NCBI RefSeq assembly: GCF_017742215.1
Contig: NZ_JAGHKP010000004.1
Span: 434,001-498,000, forward strand
Origin: Chitinophaga chungangae
GTDB lineage: Bacteria > Bacteroidota > Bacteroidia > Chitinophagales > Chitinophagaceae
Direction: 5' to 3'
DNA length: 64,000 bases
The notes under the pieces are model-generated. The model was not told the DNA's origin. It was given only the letters and a program-made list of their open reading frames with translations, and ran no database searches. The first letter of the stretch is position 1. Each line of letters starts with the position of its first letter. Positions 9,001 through 16,404 of the stretch are shown in pieces. A program made the translations under genes and the position numbers.

Positions 9001-9541
9001 GGATGGTGTACCGGCCGTCCGCACCGGCGGCAGTGCCGTTGCCGGTGCCTTTTTCGATGACGGCGGCTCCGGGCACAGGTTCGCCCGCTTCATTGGTAAC
9101 GGAGCCCTGCACGGTGATCTCTTTTATGACAGGCTTGGGCAGACCGAAGATGGGTTTGGGTTTCAGGCTTACGAGTATAACGCCTTCCTCTATTTTGTAA
9201 TTAAGCGGCTGATTGTAAAACACCTGCGCCAGCGCCTGCTCCGGCGTCGCGTTTTTCAGCGCGATGGTAACGGGCAGCGCTTTTTCGAGTATTTCGGTGC
9301 TGTACAGCATTTTGAACCCGGTCTGTTTTTTGATGGCCGCCAGCACGGATCTCAGCGGAGCGTTCTCCACCTGGATGGTGACCTGCTGCGAATGCGCGGC
9401 GTGAGCCGCCTGCAGAAAAACGGCCGTCAGCAAAACGATAGTCAGTTTCATAACAAGGAGCAGTTTCTTTAGACTGTGGTTGCGGGAATGCCCCGTTTTT
9501 CCGGGGCAAAAGAATCCCCGCCGATGAATCTTCAAATTCAT
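6035..9541 (-). CDS. SusC-like TonB-dependent receptor with STN signalling domain
   Basis: 1168 residues. The N-terminus is long (KLLLVMKLTIVLLTAVFLQ is the signal core), as is common for Bacteroidota receptors. An STN domain (about 52-105: VTIQVENAPLRSVLAAIKKQ) precedes a carboxypeptidase-like domain, the TonB-box-like EIVVVGYG, a plug (PLILVDNVPM, DIENISVLKDAAAASIYGARA) and a 22-strand barrel ending FGLNVSF. STN domains in such receptors signal to a FecR-type anti-sigma factor, and exactly such a gene lies upstream (9686-10810), with its sigma factor before that. The three form a trans-envelope signalling unit coupling substrate uptake to expression. A translation start at internal Met31 is possible. 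Confidence 0.95.
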   Translation of the reverse strand: MNLKIHRRGFFCPGKTGHSRNHSLKKLLLVMKLTIVLLTAVFLQAAHAAHSQQVTIQVENAPLRSVLAAIKKQTGFKMLYSTEILEKALPVTIALKNATPEQALAQVFYNQPLNYKIEEGVILVSLKPKPIFGLPKPVIKEITVQGSVTNEAGEPVPGAAVIEKGTGNGTAAGADGRYTIRLKSDTATLIFRSLGFISQEVKVSGNVLNVVLKEDNAALNEIVVVGYGQQKKANLTGAVSSVNMDEVLGNRPISGTAQALQGAVPGLQITYGTGQPGAATEVNIRGFTSINGGSPLILVDNVPMNIDDVNPRDIENISVLKDAAAASIYGARAAFGVILITTKKGKKNQPIRFNYSNNFTWSNPISLPEKAGMQEFITALKDFGSVTYWSGQNVDTWLGLLDEYKQNPGKYPDGLTTVNGLRYPLAEHDMYDRLFSGGFEQMHNFSFAGGSDKTTYRVSGGYTGEDGIMVTNKDRYNRYNFNAYLGTELAKNLNASVNLFYKNEMRYTPSVLGGLFYNAITYPSYVDPGSTTINGVTLPYNTPNNVVEQEPANKEYRDNIRVFGKLEYEPVKNLRITGEYTFNRNNGNVMAVLGKNEYFNAMTYDRQFQNNNSQYARGNGQLQYHALNVYASYLKDFGDHHLKFLAGTNQEISKRDSFAVTRLDILSEDVPSISTSTGTLGATDGFEEYAISGYFGRINYDYKGKYLLELNGRFDGSSRFPPGNRFGFFPSVSAGWNISEEPFMQGLKDLVPLLKLRGSYGEIGNQVINNRTIGNISINGFYPYIPGMNPYNASWINPGTNIRYVTLSPPALVSTSFTWETVRTMNAGIDVGLFKNKLQVNFDIFNRKTLNMLAPGSELPQVLGASAPLQNAADLETKGWELEVSYKNKAGDFDYGIGFNLSDNRTYITRYSNPGGLLNQYYVGQEIGDIWGYVTDGYFNVNDFADGSLNQNLLGGTLKSGIPFYKGIPPNPGDVKYKDLNGDGVIFSGNNTLSDPGDRTIIGNDRRRYQFGVFGNASWKNFDLSFFLQGVGKRDLWLSNQLYWPYQNRFGTMYKHNLDYWTADNSNAFYPRVYADGGGNTEYSRLVQSKYLSNGAYLRVKNVTIGYSVPKKWLNRVLITNARIFASGENIFTFTDLPKGMESDATNYGEGGIYPFLKKYSFGLNVSF

Positions 9542-9685
9542 ACATTTGTCGTGTTAGGTGATTAAATAAATGTGTTCAGAACGTGTAATAATTACCTGGC
9601 TCAGCCGGCTGCGTTGGCGCGTAGCCGGTTACCTTTTTTTGATTTTGGCCGCCTGTTTTTATCTTTACATAGGCAATGCTTTTTT

Positions 9686-10810
9686 TTATCTCACACTGAT
9701 CGTCTGTCCTTCCAGTTTTAGTGGTACGCCCCCGGTTTCGCTCAGCATCCTGATGGCTTGCGACAGTTTCACGTTGCGCGGGATGGAGCCGTTGTAGCTG
9801 ATGTCCGGCACACGGCTGAAATCCGCTTCCACATTGTACCAGCGGCATAATTGCCGGAGCACTTCTTTCATAGACGTTTCGTTGAAAATGAAATAACCGT
9901 TTTTCCAGGCCACCGCTTCTTCCGTGTCCACGTTCACGGTCCGCATCCGGCCGGACTGTACGTTCAGCCTGCATTGCTCGCCGGGCGCCAGTAATTGTTT
10001 CGCCACGGCGGTAGCCACTTCCACTTTCCCTTCCAGCAGCGTGGTGCGCACGCCGGCTTCACCGGGATACGCCTGTACGTTGAAATGCGTGCCCAGCACG
10101 GTCACTTTTTGCGCGGCGCTGGATACGATGAAAGGCTGACGTGCGTTTTTCGCCACTTCGAAATACCCTTCCCCGCTCAGTTCCACCAGGCGTTCTTTTC
10201 CGGTAAATGCGGTAGGAAAGCGGAGAGACGATTCCGCATTGAGCCATACTTTACTGCCGTCCGGCAACAGCAGGCGGAATTGGCCGCCGCGCGGAACGGA
10301 GAGCATGTTATAGGAAACCGCCGTTCCCGGGGCGGTTGCCGCCGCGGTGTCTGATTCGTAAATGATCTCGCCGCCGGCCGTTTTGGTGATGCGCATGCCG
10401 CCCTGGAGGGCGAGCTGACCGGCTTTTGCGTCTTCCAGCGCTATTTTGCTGCCGTCTGCAAGAGTGAGATATGCTTTGTTGCCCGCGGGCGCCGCATCCT
10501 GAACGATGGCGTGCTGCACAACAGGCTGTTTTGATGGTTTTTTGGAAATGAATAACCAGGTACCGGTGCCGGCCAGGATGGCGGCCACAGCAGCGGCGCG
10601 CAGCCAGAAGCCCAACGGGCGCACTTTGGTTTTCCGGTCGATGGCGGAATGGATCTTTCCCAGCAGGGCGGCTTCGTCCGGGTAGGGGGGCTCGGCGGCG
10701 TCCAGCCGCTGTAGCCCGTTATACCAGGCGTTATAGCGGATAATATCCGCTTCGGAAGCAGTGCCATCGTGGATCCTGGCTGCCAGGTCTATTAAATCCT
10801 TTTTTTGCAT
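9686..10810 (-). CDS. FecR-type anti-sigma factor
   Basis: 374 residues from the ATG at 10810; an upstream in-frame start at 10858 adds an unlikely 16-residue leader. Cytoplasmic N-terminal part (MQKKDLIDLAARIHDGTASE), one membrane span at about 80-97 (WLRAAAVAAILAGTGTWLFI), then the periplasmic FecR domain (SVPRGGQFRLLLPDGSKVWL, ELSGEGYFEVAKNARQPFIV, VLGTHFNVQAYPG) and a C-terminal STN-like part (SQAIRMLSETGGVPLKLEGQ). It holds the sigma factor at 10879-11442 until the STN domain of the downstream SusC signals. Order sigma-FecR-SusC is canonical. Confidence 0.94.
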   Translation of the reverse strand: MQKKDLIDLAARIHDGTASEADIIRYNAWYNGLQRLDAAEPPYPDEAALLGKIHSAIDRKTKVRPLGFWLRAAAVAAILAGTGTWLFISKKPSKQPVVQHAIVQDAAPAGNKAYLTLADGSKIALEDAKAGQLALQGGMRITKTAGGEIIYESDTAAATAPGTAVSYNMLSVPRGGQFRLLLPDGSKVWLNAESSLRFPTAFTGKERLVELSGEGYFEVAKNARQPFIVSSAAQKVTVLGTHFNVQAYPGEAGVRTTLLEGKVEVATAVAKQLLAPGEQCRLNVQSGRMRTVNVDTEEAVAWKNGYFIFNETSMKEVLRQLCRWYNVEADFSRVPDISYNGSIPRNVKLSQAIRMLSETGGVPLKLEGQTISVR

Positions 10811-10878
10811 AACGGGCCTTGTACCTGTATAGGCACCTGGAAAAGGATCATCCCCCAAAGGCGCAGAAAAAAAATTTG

Positions 10879-11442
10879 TCAGAGGAAGATATTGAAGGCG
10901 GAGAGGCTGCCGAGTTTCACGCGCAGCTTGCGCAGGGCGATAGTGAGCTGGTTTTCCACCGTTTTTTCGGAAACGCCCAGTTTTTCGGCGATCTCTTTAT
11001 TGGAAAGGTATTCGAAGCGGCTCAGGTAAAACACCTGCCGGCAGCGTTCCGGCAAGTCGAGGGTGAATTGGCCGATAATGGCCTGCAGTTCCTTAAGCTC
11101 CACCGGCGAAACGGTTTCTTCTGCCACCTGCGTTCTTTCCACCTGTTCGAAAAAAGCGGCGTGTACCCGGCTGCGGCGGATGTAATTGGCGGCTTTATAC
11201 CGGACGGCCATGAGGAGATAAGCCTTCAGCACGCTCACCTGCAGCCTGCCCCGGTGCTCCCAGAGCCATACGAACACGTCCTGCAGCAGGTCCATGCAGG
11301 CGGCTTCGTCCTTCAGCACCACGAAGGCGCTGCAGTACATCGCCCGCCAGTGCCGGTGGTAAATTTCGTCGAACGCGCCACGGCTGCCTGTGTTCAGGTG
11401 ATGTAAAAGTTCACTGTCCGTATAAATGGATAAATCGCTCAT
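10879..11442 (-). CDS. ECF-family RNA polymerase sigma factor
   Basis: 187 residues from the ATG at 11442 (MSDLSIYTDSELLHHLNTG). An in-frame start at 11529 would add a non-conserved leader. Region 2 (AFDEIYHRHWRAMYCSAFVV, CMDLLQDVFVWLWEHRGRL, LLMAVRYKAANYIRRSR) and region 4 (LPERCRQVFYLSRFEYLSNK, EIAEKLGVSEKTVENQLTIA) are complete. It matches the SusC-linked ECF sigma factors of Bacteroidota. It lies 68 bases upstream of its FecR partner and should direct transcription of the SusCD-sulfatase genes. Confidence 0.95.
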   Translation of the reverse strand: MSDLSIYTDSELLHHLNTGSRGAFDEIYHRHWRAMYCSAFVVLKDEAACMDLLQDVFVWLWEHRGRLQVSVLKAYLLMAVRYKAANYIRRSRVHAAFFEQVERTQVAEETVSPVELKELQAIIGQFTLDLPERCRQVFYLSRFEYLSNKEIAEKLGVSEKTVENQLTIALRKLRVKLGSLSAFNIFL

Positions 11443-11559
11443 CTGCAAACCCCATGTCTGCTGTAAAGTATTCAATTCGGGCTGAAAAATGAAATTCCGG
11501 GGCGGGGATAACACTATTTTCACCGGCAAGGCGCCATATCGGGTAAAAAAACGGCCTGC

Positions 11560-11597
11560 AAAAAAGAAAAAGGGCCGGTTGAAAAATCAACCCGCCC
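11560..11597 (-). terminator. Intrinsic terminator after the second SusD gene
   Basis: On the minus strand GGGC, one mismatch, GGTTGA pair across a 4-base loop with TCAACC and GCCC (11572-11597). A tail complementary to the A-rich 11560-11571 follows. It separates this SusCD pair from the sigma gene promoter region of the next locus. Confidence 0.7.
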
Positions 11598-11626
11598 CTC
11601 GTTCACTAAAAAAGCACAGCTCACAA

Positions 11627-13027
11627 TCACTGAGGATACCCCGTATTCTGGGGCTTCAGATTCTGATTCAGGTCTATCTCAAATTGAGGTACAGGGAACA
11701 AGACGTGGAAATCTTTTATGTTAACCGTTCCTTTTGCAGACAAAGTGGTCACCAGCGTGCCGGTTCTCACCAGGTCGAACCAGCGCTGCCCTTCAAACGC
11801 AAGCTCGAAGCGGCGTTCCTGCCAGATGGCCTTGCGCAGCTGGTCTTGCGAAAGACCGCTCAGCGCGGGAAGATTGGCGCGGCCGCGGATACTGTTCACC
11901 GCCAGGTAAGCCGGGTTGCCGTCTGTGGGCGCATTCACTTCGTTGTACGCTTCCGCGAAAATGAGCACTACTTCGGCATAACGCATCAACGGCCAGTTGT
12001 TGTCTGACTGGTTCTCCGTTTTTGCGTCCGCATCGATCCATTTGTTGCAATAATATTTGTTGTCGGTGCCTTTGGAAAACCATACGGTTTTGCGGAGGTC
12101 CGCATCGTCGAAGGCATCGTACAGCTCTTGCGTGGGCTGGAAAGAACCGAAACCGCGGCCGCCCACGGAGTTGTTTTCCTGCGCGAAGAACGCGATCAGG
12201 TTGCCGCCCTGGCCGCCGGGGCCGCTCACGAACTGCACGTCGAAAATGTTCTCTTTGCCGAACTCGTTTTTGATGTCGAAAATGTCCGTAAGATTGGTCC
12301 AGAGACCGTAACCAGCGCCGGGGGCCATTACTTCGGCGGCTTTGTCCGCAGCCAGCTGGTATTGTTTGGTGGTGAGGTAAACGCTGGCCAGGAAAGCCTT
12401 TGCGGCGCCTTTGGTAGCCCTGCCCTGGTCTGCGCCGGTGTAGGAAGGAGGCAATACCGCTTCGGCGTCTTTCAGATCGGCGACGATCTGCGCGTAGATC
12501 CCCGTTGCGGGAGAACGTTTGGGATAGGTGAGTTTGTCCAGGGAAGCCAGCGCAGTGTTCACCAGCGGCAGGTCGCCGAAAAGGCGCACGAGATGATAAT
12601 AATAAAATGCGCGGAGGAACTTCCCTTCAGCCACCAGCCTGTCTCTCAACGCAGCGTCCATATCGATGTCGGGCACTTTGTCTATCACGAAGTTCGCATA
12701 GGAAATGCCCTGGTAAAACGTCGTCCAGGTTTCGCGGAGAATGCCGTTCTGCGGTGTATGCACGTAGTTGTCCAGCTGCACGCGGTCGTTGTTGTTGGGC
12801 AGCGGGAACATGTTGTCTGTCGTGATCTCGCCGAGGATGGCGAAGTTGCGCGTTACGAAACCGTTGTTGCGCAGCGGCGCGTAAGCCGCGGTTACGGCTG
12901 CGATGGCGTCGCTTCTTGTCTGGTAAAAATTTTCAGGGGAAATAAAAGCCTGCGGGCTTTCTTCCAGTTTGCCGCAGGAAGTGATGCCGATCGCCGCTAG
13001 TCCGAGTATATAGAAGATTCGTTTCAT
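11627..13027 (-). CDS. SusD/RagB-family lipoprotein
   Basis: 466 residues from the ATG at 13027 (MKRIFYILGLAAIGITSCG, lipid-anchor Cys18); a start at 13054 would bury the signal behind extra residues. SusD features include SPENFYQTRSDAIAAVTAAY, EGKFLRAFYYYHLVRLFGDL, MRYAEVVLIFAEAYNEVNAP and IWQERRFELAFEGQRWFDLV. It follows its SusC partner by 27 bases and forms the surface lid of that transporter. No degrading enzyme is adjacent, so the glycan cannot be guessed from this gene. It ends at a T-tailed terminator. Confidence 0.95.
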   Translation of the reverse strand: MKRIFYILGLAAIGITSCGKLEESPQAFISPENFYQTRSDAIAAVTAAYAPLRNNGFVTRNFAILGEITTDNMFPLPNNNDRVQLDNYVHTPQNGILRETWTTFYQGISYANFVIDKVPDIDMDAALRDRLVAEGKFLRAFYYYHLVRLFGDLPLVNTALASLDKLTYPKRSPATGIYAQIVADLKDAEAVLPPSYTGADQGRATKGAAKAFLASVYLTTKQYQLAADKAAEVMAPGAGYGLWTNLTDIFDIKNEFGKENIFDVQFVSGPGGQGGNLIAFFAQENNSVGGRGFGSFQPTQELYDAFDDADLRKTVWFSKGTDNKYYCNKWIDADAKTENQSDNNWPLMRYAEVVLIFAEAYNEVNAPTDGNPAYLAVNSIRGRANLPALSGLSQDQLRKAIWQERRFELAFEGQRWFDLVRTGTLVTTLSAKGTVNIKDFHVLFPVPQFEIDLNQNLKPQNTGYPQ

Positions 13028-13054
13028 TGTTTCTTTTTTAAAGGATTCATTCAA

Positions 13055-16000
13055 TTATAAACTGATATTAAGGCCCACCAGGAAAATTTTGGTAGCGGGA
13101 TAGCTGCCGTAATCGGTGCCCTGGCTCAGGTTGTCCTGCCCGAAGCGGCTTACTTCAGGGTCGAAGCCGGAGTAGTCGGTGAAAGTGAGCAGGTTCTGGG
13201 CGCTTACATACAGTTTCGCGTTCTGGATGCCGGCGCGTTTCAGCCAGCTGGCGGGGAAATTGTAAGCCAGCTGTATGTTGCGCAGGCGGATGTAGGAACC
13301 GTCTTCTACCTGGCGGCTGGTAACCTGGTAAGGCTGGCCGTTCGCACTGGCGCGGGGAATGTTCTGGCTGGGGTGCGTGAGCGTCCAGCGGTCGAGCACG
13401 GCGGTGCTTTGATTGCTTACGCCGGTCATGGATTCCTGTTCGAAGCGGTTCAGGTTGAAGATGCTGTTGCCTTGCACGCCCTGGAAAAATACGGCCATGT
13501 CGAATCCTTTGTAGGAGAAGTTGTTGGTGAAACCGAAAGTATAATCAGGCTGCGCATGACCAAGGATCACGCGGTCGGCGGGCGTAATGGCGCCGTCGCC
13601 GGTCTGGTCCACATACCTGCGCTCGCCCACTTTGGCGTTTTTCTGCGCGCTTTTCGCGATCTCTTCGGTGCTTTGGAAAATGCCGTCGGTAACAAGACCG
13701 AAGAACACGCCGATGGGCTGGCCCACGCGGAGAATGCCGGAGTTGCCGAGCTGCAGGTGACCGCTGGCCTGGCCCGAAGGCACGTCGCCGGTCACTGCGC
13801 CGAGGTCGAGTATTTCGTTGCGGTTGTAGGCAACGTTGAAGTTGGTGGTCCACTGGAACTCGCCGTCGACGTTCACCGTGTTGAGGGAAAACTCCAGCCC
13901 TTCGTTCATCACCTTGCCGATGTTCTGCAACGACGTGGAATAACCGGAAGTGATCGGCAGCGCTACGTTGTAGAGCAGGTCTTTGGTCTTTTTCTTATAC
14001 CAGTCCGCCGTTACCTGGATGCGGTTGTTGAACAGGCCGAGGTCTACGCCGAAATCCAGCTGCGCGGTGGTTTCCCATTTCAGTTTCGGGTTGCCGATGC
14101 GGTTTGGCGCATAACCAACGGACAAAACGTTGCCGAAGCTGTAGCTCTGCGTGCCGAGCGCGCCGAGAGACTGGTACTGGCCGATCTCCTGGTTGCCGGT
14201 GAGGCCGTAGCTGGCGCGTACTTTCAGGTCGCTGATGTTTTTAACGGAACGGAGGAAATTTTCGTTGGACAAACGCCAGGCCACGGAACCGCTCGGGAAA
14301 AACGCGCTTTTGTTGCCGGCGCCGAAGCGGGACGATCCGTCGATACGGCCGGTGAGGGTGAGCAAGTATTTTTCACGGAGGTCGTAATTGATCCTCCCGA
14401 TGTAGGAACGCAAGGTCCAGTCGGTTTTGTTGGAAGCGCCGGTGTTGGTCTGCTGCGCGGTACCGAGATTGTTGTATGCGAGAATGTCGTTCGCGAAATT
14501 CTGCGCGTTGGCGCGCACGTCTTCAAAATTAGCGGCCTGGTAAGTGTAACCCGCCAGCACGTTCAGTTTGTGGATACTGTTGATCGTGGTGCGGTAGTTG
14601 AGCGTGTTTTCGTTCAGCCATTCGCCGTACTGTGAGGAGTAAATGGAAGCCCTGCCGTTGGCGGCAAGACCGGCGTACACCGTTCTGGGGATATAAAAAT
14701 TGTTTTTGTTATAGTTGAGGTTGGCGCCGAAAAGCGTTTTGAAATACAACCCTTCCATGATCTTGTATTCGCCGGAAACGTTGCCGAGCATGCGGGTGAG
14801 GGTGGTATTGTCTTTTGTTTCCATGGCCATGGAAACCGGGTTGCTGATAATGATGCCGCCGGGGCGGTTGTTCAGCGTATAGGAGCCGTCTGCCGCGTAA
14901 ATGGGCACGGTGGGGGAGAAGTTCAATGCGCCGTAAACCACGCCTGCGCCGCCTCCGCCGTCGCCGTCGGTATTCACGGAGCGGGCTTTGCTGCGGGTAA
15001 CGGTGAAGCTGCTGCTGAGTTTCAACCTGCTGCTCACTTCCTGGTCGAGGTTCATGCGTACGGAACCGCGGCCGTAGCCGGAATTGATGATCACGCCTTC
15101 CTGCCCGAAATAGTTGCCGGAGATGGCGTACTGGGTTTTTTCGGAACCGCCGGAGAACGTAAGCTGGTAATTCTGCATGGGCGCGTCGCGGAAAATGGCG
15201 TCCTGCCAGTCGGTGCCTTTGCCCAGGGCCGAGATCTGCGCGTCGGTGAAGGCGGGCGCTTTGGGAATGTATCCCGGAACGTTCTGGTTGTCCCGGTTCA
15301 CGGTAGCGATGCCTTCGTTGACGAGGGTGGCCAGCTGGGTAGCGTCGAGCATGTCGATCTTTTTACGCACCCTTTGAACGCCGTAATAACTTTCGAACTG
15401 TATGTTGTTGCGGCCTGCGCGGCCTCTTTTCGTGGTAATAATGATAACGCCGTTGGCGCCGCGTGAACCGTAGATGGCGGTGGCAGACGCATCTTTGAGG
15501 ATTTCCATGCTTTCAATGTCGTTCGGGTTGATGGCGGGCCCTGCTTCGTTGTAAAGCGGATAGCCGTCTACCACGTACAGCGGTTCGTTGCCGCCCTGGA
15601 TGGAGTTGCCGCCGCGGATGCGGATGCTCACCCCGCCGCCGGGCGCATTGCTGCTCTGGCTTACCTTTACGCCGGCTGCGCGGCCTGCGAGCGCCTGGGA
15701 AAGCGAAGCGACCGGCGTGGCCTTGATCTCTCCGGAGGACACGGACGAAATGGAACCGGTAATATCGCTTTTACGAACGGAACCATAACCCACCACCACT
15801 ACCTGGTCGAGCGAACGCTCCGAAACACCGAGCGTTACGTCTACGGCGCTTCTTCCTTCCACCGCCACTTCGCGGGTAGTAAAACCGATAAAGGAAAAAA
15901 TAAGGGTGGCGCTGCCGCTCCCCGCGTTAATAGTGTATTTTCCACCCTCTTGCGTGGTGGTGCCGGTATTGGCGCCTTTCACCCGGATCACCACCCCGGG

Positions 16001-16144
16001 CAGGGCCTCTCCTTTTTCATCTTTGACGGTACCTGAAACGGGAAAACTCTGGGCATAAGCATGCCGCGGGACCAAATGGGCTGCTAATAGGAGAAATGCA
16101 ATCATCAACAGCCTGACCCGCTGCTTTGTAATGTTTTTACTCAT
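13055..16144 (-). CDS. SusC-like TonB-dependent receptor without STN domain
   Basis: 1029 residues with signal peptide (LLMIAFLLLAAHLVPRHAYA), carboxypeptidase-like domain (VSGTVKDEKGEALPGVVIRV), TonB-box-like QVVVVGYGS, plug (GNEPLYVVDGYPLYNEAGP, MEILKDASATAIYGSRGANG) and beta-barrel ending FLVGLNISL. Unlike the SusC at 6035-9541 it has no STN domain, so control by sigma/FecR is not expected. Regulators consistent with position are the propeller/LuxR protein encoded upstream and a LacI-type repressor acting at the palindrome at 16284-16295 (inference). Substrate unknown. Confidence 0.95.
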   Translation of the reverse strand: MSKNITKQRVRLLMIAFLLLAAHLVPRHAYAQSFPVSGTVKDEKGEALPGVVIRVKGANTGTTTQEGGKYTINAGSGSATLIFSFIGFTTREVAVEGRSAVDVTLGVSERSLDQVVVVGYGSVRKSDITGSISSVSSGEIKATPVASLSQALAGRAAGVKVSQSSNAPGGGVSIRIRGGNSIQGGNEPLYVVDGYPLYNEAGPAINPNDIESMEILKDASATAIYGSRGANGVIIITTKRGRAGRNNIQFESYYGVQRVRKKIDMLDATQLATLVNEGIATVNRDNQNVPGYIPKAPAFTDAQISALGKGTDWQDAIFRDAPMQNYQLTFSGGSEKTQYAISGNYFGQEGVIINSGYGRGSVRMNLDQEVSSRLKLSSSFTVTRSKARSVNTDGDGGGGAGVVYGALNFSPTVPIYAADGSYTLNNRPGGIIISNPVSMAMETKDNTTLTRMLGNVSGEYKIMEGLYFKTLFGANLNYNKNNFYIPRTVYAGLAANGRASIYSSQYGEWLNENTLNYRTTINSIHKLNVLAGYTYQAANFEDVRANAQNFANDILAYNNLGTAQQTNTGASNKTDWTLRSYIGRINYDLREKYLLTLTGRIDGSSRFGAGNKSAFFPSGSVAWRLSNENFLRSVKNISDLKVRASYGLTGNQEIGQYQSLGALGTQSYSFGNVLSVGYAPNRIGNPKLKWETTAQLDFGVDLGLFNNRIQVTADWYKKKTKDLLYNVALPITSGYSTSLQNIGKVMNEGLEFSLNTVNVDGEFQWTTNFNVAYNRNEILDLGAVTGDVPSGQASGHLQLGNSGILRVGQPIGVFFGLVTDGIFQSTEEIAKSAQKNAKVGERRYVDQTGDGAITPADRVILGHAQPDYTFGFTNNFSYKGFDMAVFFQGVQGNSIFNLNRFEQESMTGVSNQSTAVLDRWTLTHPSQNIPRASANGQPYQVTSRQVEDGSYIRLRNIQLAYNFPASWLKRAGIQNAKLYVSAQNLLTFTDYSGFDPEVSRFGQDNLSQGTDYGSYPATKIFLVGLNISL

Positions 16145-16283
16145 GGATTTAGTGTTAGCTTTTTTAGCGTTTGAAATTTTTCGTGGACCAATTTTCTGAT
16201 TGATAGTCTGTGGAATTGTAATGAATAGACGAGGCAGGTTACTGTGGCTTTAACCGGCGGAATAAAAATAGGGGCTGGTTTTG

Positions 16284-16295
16284 GCAAACGTTTGC
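16284..16295. promoter_or_regulatory. LacI-family-type palindromic operator GCAAACGTTTGC
   Basis: Perfect 12-base palindrome with the central CG typical of LacI/GalR operators, 140 bases before the SusC start. A 16-base version (ATGCAAACGTTTGCAT) occurs at 29290-29305 before the GH105-type hydrolase, suggesting one repressor for both. No LacI-family gene is in the window. Confidence 0.6.
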
Positions 16296-16404
16296 ATTCG
16301 CCCCTCTACACGAACCCTACAAACAGAAAATAATTGGGGCGCTGCGGATCTAAGGCACTACAATGCCCCTACAACAGCAGGTTAACTAATTGTAAATGAA
16401 TTGA

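Noticed and set aside
9603..9629. Hairpin CCGGCT/AGCCGG between FecR and SusC
   Set aside because: The stem is short with a bulge, and no T-run follows in the direction of transcription (minus), so it is not called a terminator.
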